Source of the DNA: Phragmites australis
Lineage: Eukaryota > Streptophyta > Magnoliopsida > Poales > Poaceae
Length of the DNA: 64,000 bases
Direction: 5' to 3'
NCBI RefSeq assembly: GCF_958298935.1
Contig: NC_084932.1
Coordinates: forward strand, 5,683,501-5,747,500
Shown: positions 46,055 through 56,705 of the stretch, piece after piece
Position numbering within the stretch: position 1 is the first letter of the stretch
How the letters are laid out: every line of letters starts with the position of its first letter
The notes under the pieces: model-generated
Told to the model about the DNA's origin: nothing
Databases searched by the model: none
Seen by the model: the letters and a program-made list of their open reading frames with translations, nothing else
Made by a program: the position numbers and the translations under genes

Positions 46055-47790
46055 GAAGGACCAGAACGGCGATTAGAGGGAGGGTGAATATGAGCTTTAA
46101 AAAATTCTTAACTAAAAATCAGACTTATGTCCAATTCGTACCCAACGAACCTCAAGACGAATCATCACTGAGCGCAACACAATGCACAACAGAAACAATA
46201 CGAAAGTGCGCTCACAGTAAACATCGAAAGTTCTTCGATCGGATGAACAATAACTCCGACCTGTACTGATAAACAGTACTCCAGTCTGTACTGATGGACA
46301 ATACTCCGACCAGTACTCCAACCAATACACCGATCTACAGGAAGGTCCGAAAAAGATCTGGTTGCAAAATAAATACTGTTCATGGATGTTCTGGATAGGA
46401 ACCAGAAGTTACAAACTGGTTGCAGTACTGAAAAACTGCAGCTCAAAACACAAGATCCAAACTAGAAATCCAACTAAACATGGTCTAAATCCAACAAAAT
46501 TTTAGCCACAGCTTCTCACGAACACTGTGAGTCTTTATCCAAAAGATCTCCTCGAAGAGATCAAGATTTCAACCTCTATTTTGTGGATTTGACCAAAAAC
46601 AAGTTGAGAGGAAAATGTTTAGAAAAAGGATTTCAAGTTGCTCGTGTGAGAGAGATTATATGGGATCACCCTAGATGTTCTCACACAAATCCTAACAACT
46701 TTTTGACCCAACAAATCACTTGAAATCGCTGTCAAAAGCGAGGAGTGAAAACTCAACTAAAACTTCAAGAACAACCGATAAACAGGAGGGAGATTGAAAG
46801 CATCACAAGTTTGCTAAGCAACTGATGAATAGAAATATGAACTTAGCAAGATTCATAGATACATGACTTGGAAGCCACCCTTCATCCTCCGCTATGAACC
46901 CTAACTTCTCTCTCTTGAAATCCTAACCAAGCCTATGAAAATATCAAGAATGAAGATAGGTCCTTGAGAGGTGTTGACGTGCTTTGGTTGTCCTCCTGGG
47001 GTCCTCTTTGCACCAGCCCTCTCCTATATATATATAGGCAAATGGATAATTCCCAATATGCCCATAAAGACTAATACATAGGTATTATCCCCGAAGGGCA
47101 AAGTAGTCCACCTATTTTGTTGTCCATCGGACGGACCCAGCGCCTTCATGACTCTGCTTCATCTCCAAGCAAGCTTTGTGATGGTGCCACGCATCCTCCG
47201 ACTCCGCCCTCGGTTTTGAGGAAAAATCAATAAACTTGCCTTGCATGCTTCTCCAAGCATGACTCCTCGATGTCGACGCATGTCCGACCTCCGTCATGAC
47301 CTTTGACGCCTTCAAGCCTTCACGCTCCCGCCATCGTGCCGCCTCTCGACTTGCCATTGTCTTTCCGTCTTGACTTGGTCGACGCCATCTTCATCACCTT
47401 CTCTTCCCATCATGTTTTCTTGCACCCTCCATGTGAGCGATGCGGATCACCCATGGCTCCACCTGGCCTAGCATGGTCCGTCGGCATCAAGCCTCCACTT
47501 GCCCTTCACCGCCTTGCCGTCGACCGCTATGTCGCATCCATACACCTACACATCATGAGCCAAGAAACATGTCTCTCCGCGATCCTCTGTTTTCACCCCC
47601 GGTTAGCTATAAACATAATCAAACACAATTGAAACATGCTATACAAACCGAAGGCTCCAAATCAACGATTACATCAATCACTCATCATCAACAACACAAA
47701 TCTCCCTTGTGTTCTCAATATGAAATCACAAACTTCATTAATTATACTGCATAGATTCAATTGATTGATGACTGTTTGGGATTAGTGAGT
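46055..47790 (-). repeat. Dispersed repeat copy, minus orientation
   Basis: Starts GACCAGAACGGCGATTAGAGGGAGGGTGAAT, the reverse of the CCCCCCTCTTAGG...GATCCCTACA type of end at 27.2 kb, and shows TACTCCGACCAGTACTCC-like short repeats near 46240-46330. It has no recognisable coding. Limits are approximate. Confidence 0.4.
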
Positions 47791-47806
47791 AACTATAACA
47801 ATTGAG

Positions 47807-48007
47807 ACGGGAACCACCTCTTGGTATGGTTGTGGAGGCGCGAGCCTACGAGTCCACCCACCATGGTTCAAATGCTGGTGTCTACGATTTACACATACAC
47901 GAGTACTTTTAGCGGATTAATTTATAGATGTGTGATAGCAGGAGCACATTTGTGGGTACGTGAGTGTGGTGTGCGCGCGTGTGCGTCACTTTGTAATAAA
48001 AAAAATA
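47807..48007 (+). mobile_element. tRNA-derived SINE
   Basis: Flanked by ATAACAATTGAG (47795-47806) and ATAACAACTGAG (48008-48019), one base different. Inside are TGGTATGGTTGTGG (A-box like) and CATGGTTCAAATGC (B-box like, 47861-47874), followed by a GTGTGGTGTGCGCGCGTGTG tail and an A-rich end. A reversed relative lies in intron 2 of the intact CRK. Confidence 0.75.
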
Positions 48008-48229
48008 ATAACAACTGAGGCAATTAAGCATTTTTCAATGGACAAAATTGAATCACGTAGTTATAGGAGGATCCTACTTTGAATTATATATAGTATGTCA
48101 TTGCATTTGCATAATTATTTGTGATATTTCAGATTTGCGTTAGTACTTTCATTAGTATAGATACAATTGTTAAATACCCTCTTAAATCTCCTACGTCATT
48201 ATGACATTTCTGGAAGTATATTATTCTTT

Positions 48230-48946
48230 GTTAAACTTGACTCTTATTTAACAGTCGGTCACGTATGCCACAGCTATCTTTCTTTCTGAGTCTCCGTGCT
48301 ACACGATAAAGGCAAAAGTCCCCTTAATTGACAAGTTTAAAATGCAATGCAATTGCATCTGGGTTTGTATCGTCTACCTTCGAATAGCAAAGGAAGAACA
48401 TACGTTTTTGCTAATATTTTTCTCTGTTGAACTTGACTCTTCTTTAGCAGTGGGTCCTGTATGCCATAGCTATGGTTTTTTTCTATGTACTACACAATAA
48501 GCATAAGCCTCCTTTGTTGACAAGTGTCAGATGCTATGTAAGCTATCTTTCGATCTCAGCTCGTGTACTGTATTGCACAATACAGCTCGTGTTGCACAAT
48601 ACAGCTCGTGTACTGTATTGCACAATAAATACAGAAGCCTCCTCAATTGACCCGTTTGAGCTGCCATGCAACCGAGTCGCACTTGGATTCGTATCTTCCG
48701 CCCTTATTTTCTGTAGCAAAGGTCTCCATCGTTACCATTATGCTTGCATTTTTCTTCGTTGATCTTGATTCCTTGGTCGGTCCTATACGCCATAGCAGCT
48801 ATCTTTCTTCACCGGTCCATACATCACATTAACTGGAGAAAGCGTCCTCTGCTGACCAGTTCCCTGCGCCTTGATATATATGTACTTATTTGCCAAGGCA
48901 AAGAAGTGCCACCATGCCTTTCCCTCTTCTCAACCTTCAGATCAAG
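48230..48946. repeat. Degenerate direct repeats
   Basis: TTAAACTTGACTCTTATTTA, TTGAACTTGACTCTTCTTTA and TTGATCTTGATTCCTTGG at 48231, 48427 and 48757 each introduce similar text (CGGTC-GTATGCCA-AGCTATCTTTC and CCTC-ATTGAC). At 48556-48630 CAGCTCGTGTACTGTATTGC recurs as a short tandem. Confidence 0.6.
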
Positions 48947-48955
48947 CACACATGG

Positions 48956-50065
48956 AGCCAAATTGTAAATTTAGATAACATACTGTGACGTATTTACAAA
49001 AATAGACAACAGATAAGCGTATTTGTAAATTTAGCACATGTATTCGGAACCTCAAAATCCGAAATCTTATTTTCGGTTACTAAAATACAGAAAAAACGCC
49101 GGTCCCACAGTTTTTGGAAACTGAGGTGCCGAATACGGCACTGTGCACCATATTCGGCACCTCAGTTGCCGAATACAGAGGTGCCGAATACGGTGCATAG
49201 TGTCATATTCGGCACCTCAGTTTTCGAAAGCCACCCACGTCGTGTCATGTGATACTTCCTCTCCGGCTTACTTACGTAGTTAATTAGTAATAGTAATTAG
49301 AATTTTCTTAGTCCGTTCAAAAGTATATTAGTCCCTTCGTAAGTAGATTGTTAAATCTATTAAGTACATTTGATTAATTATATTATTTTGATAAATTAGA
49401 GTATTTAGATTATTTGTTTAGTTGGATTATATGAATTTTATTAGTAAGTGTGATTAGATTATTTACTTAATTTAATAATATGAATTTATGTAATTTAATC
49501 AAGGTAATTAGTTTTATTAAAGTAATTTGATTATTTCAATTAACTTGATTAATTAGTTTAATCACTTAGATTTAGTAGAACCATAGAAGATAGTGTCCAA
49601 TAGCAACAAAGATGCATATTAGTTGTATATTAGTACTTATTCACAATAGTTGTATATTAGTACTTACATATTGTTTAATTAATATTTTAATTTGATCTTT
49701 ATTATTTTAATTAGTACTTACGCGTATTTCCAAAAAGAAAGCAAGCCGGAGAGGTATCACATGACACGACGTGGGTGGCTTTCGGAACCTGAGGTGCCGA
49801 ATACGGCACTGTGCACCGTATTCAGCACCTCAGTTGCCGAATACAGAGAGTTTTCGGTAACTGAGGTGCCGAATACGGTGCACAGTGCCGTATTCGGTAT
49901 CTTAGTTTCTGAAAACTGTGGGGCCGGCATTTTTTCGGTATTTCAGTAACCGAAAACAAGATTTCGGATTTTGAGGTTCCGAATACATGTGCTAAATTTA
50001 CAAATACGCTCATCTGTTGTCTATTTTTACAAATATGCCGCAGTATGTTGTCTAAATTTCCAATT
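48956..50065. mobile_element. Mutator-like (MULE) MITE with long inverted arms
   Basis: CACACATGG occurs at 48947-48955 and 50066-50074, the 9-base target duplication of Mutator elements. Arms of about 325 bases at each end are near-complementary: left from AAATTGTAAATTTAG, right from its reverse AATTGGAAATTTAG, in to the CTCTCCGGCTT block. Within the arms GAGGTGCCGAATACGGCACT and its reverse recur as nested palindromes. The middle (49280-49735) is AT-rich. No transposase. The left end has a few unmatched bases (AGCC). Confidence 0.88.
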
Positions 50066-50231
50066 CACACATGGATGATAATCGCTACGGTACCTTTGCT
50101 GCCCTTCCAGACTCTTTTCTGCTACCCTTTGCCGTAAGGCAAGGCACAGATCCATCGATTTCGACATCTGTATACTCCGGACCGGCTCACCGCAGTTGTT
50201 GGCTCTATTTGTGTACGTTGCCATCCCTAGT

Positions 50232-50640
50232 CTTTTTTTTTTTGATAAAGAAAGTTTTATTTTAAGATGAAATAGTGTTCTAGCCTGTGCACCCTGTAAT
50301 GATGATTTACCCAACCATTACAAAAGAAAAGAAGAAAGAAAGAAAGAAGAAAAAACTAAAATTAGGTGTGCACAAATCAACACCAAGTCTCAAAATTAGA
50401 CCTATAACTCAAAGTCACCCTACGCTCCAAAACAGAAATGCTTGCTTATGCATTAGCACATATTACCTTACATCACAGATCGAGGGGATCTCGAATATTC
50501 TCTAACAACCGACGTCCTCCCACAAATAGGTGGCGAACAACAGAGGCAACTAAAGCAGTTCGCAGCATTCACAACCTAGCAAAGCCTTTGGCAACTGGCT
50601 AGACATTGGCCCTAAAACTGCACATGGCCAGCTGCCATCG
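50232..50640 (-). mobile_element. LINE 3' end, minus strand
   Basis: A T-run then GATAAAGAAAGTTTTATTTT, the reversed poly-A end of grass LINEs, and downstream minus-strand text without an open domain. An AAAGAAAGAAAGAAG run lies at 50326-50360. The right limit is uncertain. Confidence 0.5.
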
Positions 50641-50649
50641 AGCAGTTAT

Positions 50650-52080
50650 AGGTGATTGTCGGATGGTGAACTCCTCAAGCGGGGATCTGGAGGGACCCCC
50701 TTTGAGATTCGGTCGGGGGATGATTCTGAATCCGCCTTGGGTGCGTATAAACGGGAACCAGTCGGGCTGGTGGACAAGGAAAATTTATACAGGTTCGGAC
50801 CGCACTGAGCGTAATACCCTACTCCTGTGTGTGTGTATTGTATTATGAGGGCTCTTGGAATGCCCTTCTCTGGATCTCCAACTCTCTAGAGCTGGTATGT
50901 ATTACAAAGGTATTTCTATCTATCTATCTTGAGCCCGGGTCTTCAAGTGCCGGACTCTCTGTCTTCTTTCTTCTCTATCCTTCCATCCTTCGGGGTCCTC
51001 TCAGAGAGAGCCAGCCAGAGTCAGCCTCAGACTGCCCTTTTCCTGATGAAGTGCTCCCCTCTTATACAACCGGGGGAGGCTTGCGTGCCCAGCCCTGGGG
51101 CACAAGTTCCCGTAAACCATAAATGGAGAGCAACCATCATGGCGCTACAGTTTGATGTCATAGGGGTTGAAAACACACCCCCTGAGCTATCCCATCGGCC
51201 TTCACGTCCCAGCTTTAGTAGGCGCAGGGGAGGGGGCCCGCCGGGCAGCCTCTGAGCCGTCTCGCACGCCGCTCGATCAGAGTGGGTCTGACACAGCAGG
51301 GGGGCAGGCGATAAGCCTCGTTGCATTAAATGTCCCCACGCCTCCCTGCTAGGCGGTGGCAGGATCTGACGATAGGTGTGGGGGGAGTGTTCGGAAGTGA
51401 CAGGCCATGCTCCTGTTGAAAGCAGCATCGGGCCTCCCACCGATTGACACCTCACCGCTGAGCCCTTGTGGGGTCCAGCGGCAAGGGGCTTCTAACGTCG
51501 TCGGGGAACTGTGGGTGCCCGGGGCCACGCCCCGAGCACCCCCTCCCGGCACTGTTCAGGTCCTCGAGGAACTCGGGCACCCACAGGTCCTCGAGGAACT
51601 CGGGTCCTCGAGGAACTCGGGCACTCGGGAGCCACTGTTCATGGCCCCAAGCGCTCTCTCCCAGATATGCCTTTCCTTGGTCCTCGGGGGCTACTGTTCA
51701 CGGTCCCGAGCACTCTCTCCCGGTCTAACTGTTCGGGTCCTCGGGGATCCGAGTGCTCGGGGGCCACTGCTCGCGGCCCCGAGTACTCTCTCCCAGAACT
51801 GGGTAATTGGGTCCTCGGGGAACCGAGTGCTCGGGGGCCACTGATCCTGGCCCCGAGCACCCTCTCCCGATACTGTTCATGTCGGGTCTTCGGGGGACTC
51901 CGAGCACTCGGGGGCCACTAATCCTGGCCCCGAGCACTCCTTCCCGGAACTGGTTCTTGGCTCCTCAGGGAATTCGGGTATTCGGGGACCACTGTGCATG
52001 GCCCCGAGCACCCTCTCCGGGAACTTATCTTCCTTGAGCACTCGGGTGCCTCCCGGGGAGGCGACCCCTAAGGCATGGCT
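50650..52080. repeat. GC-rich dispersed repeat carrying a ~74-bp minisatellite
   Basis: Starts near GGTGATTGTCGGATGG. From 51560 to 52030 about six units of 74-75 bases recur, each with GGTCCTCGGGGAACCGAGTG-type text, CTCGGGGGCCACTG, CCCCGAGCAC and CTCTCCCG; units at 51737, 51811, 51886 and 51960. Open frames across it in every phase are consequences of composition. No gene is called. Confidence 0.7.
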
Positions 52081-52885
52081 CCACGTGGCACTGTTGTTGT
52101 CCTGGCCTCGGGAGTCGGAGACCCCCCGATCCCATTTCACTGACAGTGACCACCCAGCATGACCAACGACCCGATCGATGAATTCTTGAGCCTCAGTCAA
52201 GCAACTTCCCTCCAAGAGAGCTCCATCAGAGAGGGCAGGAACTCCAAAGCAACGCCTCCAACAAGGACACGACGTCAAGACACCATCATCGCTCAATCCA
52301 ACCTGAGACCTGAGTTTTCACCTAAATAATCCACCGAGGATGGAGGGAAGCAACGGCACCGCAGTGACGTTTCCAAGGAGGAAAACGATGCCTAAGGGCG
52401 ACGTTGTCGCAAGGCTTTCGCATAGAGCCACTACACCACCCACCGCATTAGCCATGCCATTGAATCCGCTACGTGGTGGCCGCCAACAGCATGAAGGCAC
52501 CCATGGGATCACCGAAATCGCACCGCTGCACACCGGCCACAATCGTCTGGCCGCCACTGCGCCAAACAGCTATCGCATAGATCAGGAAGGGTGATGCCCA
52601 TGGAGGGAAGACCACACGATAGCTAGTGGCGGATGGCCTCCGCGTCGATCCACCAGCCGCCGTGTGGATCCATCCAACGTGGGAACGCGCGTGGATCACG
52701 CCCAACCGATGAGGATCCCGACGGTGACCGCGGCTGTCACCACGAAGTCGTCCATCCTCACACGATCTGGCCATCACCACGTCAAACCTCGCACGGCTGC
52801 CTCCAAGATCACCTCGTCACATGATCCGGTAGAGGAGACGAGGAGGTGGGAAAGGGGAGAAGAGAACCGAGTCGCAGCGGACACC
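52081..52885 (-). other. GC-rich LINE-like non-coding block
   Basis: Contains CAACGCCTCCAACAAGGACA, GAGTTTTCACCTAAATAATCCACCGAGG and GTTTCCAAGGAGGAAAACGATGCC, the same style as 43.1 kb, and is stop-poor on both strands without domains. Confidence 0.4.
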
Positions 52886-53129
52886 ACTCCTACTTAATGC
52901 GAAATTTTGTTACAAACTAGTTTTTTAGGATATATAATCAAAAGATAATCTACTTCAGATATATTATCAAATAATGATCCACTTTAGTACATATTATCAA
53001 ATTTCCAGTTATCAACCCATAATAATATTTCCCGTCAACTCCTTAGCAGTCTAGCCCCTGTCACTCACTCCTCTTTTACTAGTACATCCCTGTTGGTAAC
53101 CTGCTCCTCCTCACAATCACGGCACGGCG
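52886..53129 (+). promoter_or_regulatory. Upstream region of the intact CRK
   Basis: An AT-rich 190 bases with three related TATATTATCAAAT-like motifs (52970, 53000) leads to a CT-rich leader and ATG. GTCAA near 53035 is the reverse of a W-box core (TTGAC), a site type used by WRKY factors at stress-induced CRKs, but one short motif proves little. No TATA box is certain. Confidence 0.35.
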
Positions 53130-56100
53130 ATGACGATGACCTTGCGACGCCATCTTACACTTTCCTACTGCCTCGCTGCCTCTGCCGCCGCCCTCCTCCT
53201 CGTCTTCCCCCACGCGCCGCTAGCCGCCGCGCAACCGCTGCCGTGGCAGCTGTGCAACGACACCGCCGGAAATTACACCGAGAACAGCGCCTACCAAGCC
53301 AACATCCGTCGCCTCGCTACCGCTTTCCCGGATAACGTGTCCTCGTCCTCCCCCCCGGCTCTCTTCGCCACCGGCGCCGCAGGCACGGAGCCGGACGTTG
53401 TCTACGCCCTTGCGTTCTGCCGCGGGGATGCCGAACCCTCAGTGTGCGCGAGCTGCGTTAACATGGCGTTCCAGTGGGCGCAGCAGCTCTGCGCACTCAA
53501 CAAGGGCGCCACCCTGTACAACGAGCTATGCACCCTCCGCTACGCCGACTGGGACTTCCTGATCAACACCACCGACAACAGGGGGAGATACATCGCCTGG
53601 AGCTATGAAAACGTCAGCGCGACGACGGCGGCGGCGTTCGATGCTGCCTCCGGCCGGCTCGTCAACGCCACTGCTGACTACGCAGCGACGGACGCAGTCA
53701 GCCATTTCGGCACAGGGGAAGCAGGTTTCGACGAGACTTATCCCATGATTTACTCGCTGGCGCAGTGCACGCCGGACATGACGGCGGCCGACTGCCGGAC
53801 ATGCCTCGGAGACATTATTAGGAGGACGAGACCCAAGTATTTCGCCTGGAAGAAAGGCGGGAGAGTTATGGGGGTGCGGTGCGTCTTCCGGTTTGAGACA
53901 TATCCTTTCTTCATTGGTCGCCCGCTGCTGCAACTCCCGGGTCCGCCCGGGCCGCCGCCAGCCAACATGGCCCCACCGGCGACCGGCCGAGGTGAGTCGC
54001 TTAGACAGAAATCGCTTATGCTGCAGTTATGATTTTCGGCGGATGATTTCTTTTGTAAAAATAGCTGGACAGAGAGGTGTACCAAAATAGCAATCTGTAA
54101 TTATTTTCTCTTGAAGATCTGTGAACTTTCTTTTCTATATGAGTTGTGCTGGATATTCAAAAAACAAATATGAGATGTGCTGACAATGCGGAGCCGATGG
54201 GCAATCCTCACATTTTATTGAAATTCTAGCTAATATATGTCCCTTCTGATACTGTTTGCAATTTAACAGGACGGGTCTTGGCCATTGCAGTGCCTTTAGC
54301 TGCTGCAATATTAGCTCTCACTGTGGCATGCTTTTGTTTTTCGAGTAGGAGAATACAAGCAAGGAAGACCTCAAGGATACCATGTAAGCCCGGTTAAGTT
54401 CCTTAATCATTAACTTATAGCAACGCATACAGTTAATGAATCAATTGGCCTACCAGCAGGGGAACGGTGATTAAACTTCCTTGTACTCCCAGTGTTTTAT
54501 TTTACTTATTGTTTTGGACAAAGACACGGTTTCTCCACTACATATATCTAAGCATAATTATTCTTAATTATTAGAAAATACATTTTGCTGATTTCTTTTC
54601 CTTGAATTTTCTTGAGAAACTTATTATTTTTCCATATTAGTGATCAAAGTTCTAAAATTATCAGTTGCACGCATTCTAAATGGCATTTATATGAAACTAC
54701 ACATTCACTGTATTATACAGCTTATAAGTAATAAAATTCCATGAAAATAAAAACCATGTTTTTGCGATTACAAGATGATACGCGTGCGCACACTATGCAC
54801 GCACACCACACTTACACATCCACGAGGCACTCATTTGTGTGTAGATTGAATATTGCTGAAAGTACTCGTTTGTGTGTAGATTGTGGATACTAAGATTTAA
54901 ACCTTGGTATGGATATAGTTGTAATCTCACGTCTCCACATTCATAAGCTGTATCACCGTGTATCTATTCTCTTCCAACAGATTCCACTCATCCAGATGGC
55001 ATTCAAAGCATCGATTCGCTCCTTCTTGACCTATCGACGTTACGGGCAGCAACGGATAACTTCGCTGAAAGCAATAAGCTTGGCGAAGGAGGGTTTGGTG
55101 CGGTTTATAAGGTACCGATCATATCTTAAATCTAGGCGTGTTGTTTTAAGCTTAGTTGATGTGTGTCTTCACACGTGCAGGGGGCACTTTCTGAAGGTCA
55201 TGAAATAGCCGTGAAGAGGCTCTCACTTGGCTCCAAACAAGGGGTAGAAGAGCTGAAAACTGAGCTAGTATTAGTTGCCAAGCTTCAACACAATAATCTT
55301 GTGAGGCTCGTTGGCGTCTGCTTGGAAGAAGAAGAGAAACTGCTAGTGTATGAATACATGCCAAATAGGAGCCTCGACACTGTTCTTTTTGGTACATTTC
55401 TCTCGCTAGCCGTTTCTCAAATTGACTCATTCACGCTGGCAGCATTTTGAGTGTTTTTATTTTATTAGTGACATAAACCATTTCTTGTTTGGATGACAGA
55501 TTCTCAGAAAAGCAAAGAGCTGGATTGGGAGAAGAGACTCAGGATTGTAAACGGAGTTGCTCGAGGCTTGCAATATCTCCATGAAGAGTCGCGACTGAAG
55601 ATAGTTCATCGAGACCTCAAACCAAGCAATGTGCTACTCGACTTTGATTACAACCCGAAGATCTCTGACTTCGGCTTAGCAAAACTCGTCGACAGGGATC
55701 AAACCCAAGGTGTCACTTGTCACATTGCTGGAACATAGTAAGCCTTTTCTGCAGTTCCTTGACAAGAAACATCATGGTACCATGGGTATAACAGCCTATG
55801 GTAAATGTTTGGCTCATGTTTCAGTGGATACATGGCACCAGAATACGCGATGCGTGGGCGGTATTCAGTCAAGTCCGACGTGTTCAGTCTTGGTGTTTTG
55901 ATCTTAGAGATTGTCACAGGGAAGAAAAACAGTAGTTTCGCTAACTCAGAAGAATCTGTTGGTCTCTTGAGTCTTGTGAGTACTTCTGCAGCTCACAAAG
56001 CCTATACAGAGTTACAGACTAGACCTAATTTCCAAAAATAGTCCAATAACTTACCACGTATGTGCAGGTATGGGAGCACTGGACCACGGGAACAATTGAA

Positions 56101-56376
56101 GAGATGCTGGATCGGTTCCTGGGCCGCCAAGCTCCCCAAGACCAGATGTTGAAGCTTGTCAACATTGGGCTACTGTGCGTTCAAGACAACCCTGCAAATA
56201 GGCCGACGATGTCGTCAGTAAACATCATGCTTAGCAGCAACACCGCCTCCCTCCAGGCACCATCAAGGCCAACATTTTATTCGGATGCGTATCCCAGGGC
56301 GTTTCAGTCCACTAGCAAATCGAAGGCAATAATGTCGCCGAATGAGGCGTCGCTCACAGAGCTCGAACCAAGATGA
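53130..56376 (+). CDS. Cysteine-rich receptor-like protein kinase (CRK), intact, seven exons
   Basis: Exons 53130-53991, 54270-54383, 54981-55111, 55181-55391, 55500-55737, 55825-55975 and 56068-56376, all with GT-AG introns, total 2016 bases, 671 residues. Residues 1-35 form a signal peptide (start at the first ATG of MTMTLRR). Two DUF26 ectodomain repeats have C-X8-C-X2-C at 97-109 and 213-225. One membrane helix lies at about 290-311 (exon 2). The kinase domain has GEGGFG (360-365), Lys381, HRDLKPSN (Asp478), DFG (496-498) and APE (523-525), so it is an RD kinase expected to be active Ser/Thr. The family sits in the plasma membrane and acts in stress and immune signalling; ligand and substrates are unknown here. 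Length is usual for the family. The broken paralogue at 17.5-32.9 kb has the same exon plan. Confidence 0.95.
54757..54935 (-). mobile_element. SINE copy in CRK intron 2
   Basis: The reverse complement reads AAGGTTTAAATCTTAGTATC, ACGAGTACTTTCAGC, GTGCCTCGTGGATGTGTAAG and TGTGGTGTGCGTGC, paralleling the SINE at 47.8 kb (GGTTCAAATGCTGG, ACGAGTACTTTTAGC, GTGTGGTGTGCGCG). A GTTTGTGTGTAGATTG segment is doubled. It is older and less regular, and no target duplication is clear. Confidence 0.6.
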
Positions 56377-56705
56377 GCATGAGCCTTCGAAGGAACCACG
56401 CAATCATCGTTTGCCGTTCTTGATAAATAAATCTTCCGGTGGACGGAGAAATCCTACCCGATGCATTCGTGCCTTTAAAATTTGTGTTATATTACGAAGA
56501 AATTGTGAAGTGGAATTGCACAGCTAGTACGTATATTGTCCAAAATGATTCAAGCTGTGAGTTGTCTCCACTTTCTGAAAAAGAAATTGGTTTCCTTCTT
56601 CGTTTGCTTTAAATTACGCCGCATGGTTTTCAGAGAACATTCATGACGATTTTCTCGCACAAATGTAGATCTCCCGTTTCCAAAAAAAATAAAATAAAAA
56701 ATTGA
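56377..56705 (+). other. 3' flank of the intact CRK
   Basis: Likely 3' untranslated region, with AATAAATAAATC (56424) as a possible polyadenylation signal. A poly-A-rich run near 56681-56700 precedes the next repeat. Confidence 0.4.

Noticed and set aside
50071..50265. Possible gene start MDDNRYGTFAAL at the MULE target site
   Set aside because: The frame is 64 codons, runs into a LINE poly-T and shows no domain or splice continuation.
51560..52030. Repeat-protein gene
   Set aside because: All frames stay open only because the unit lacks stops. The units drift in sequence and in length (74-75 bases), which breaks any single frame.
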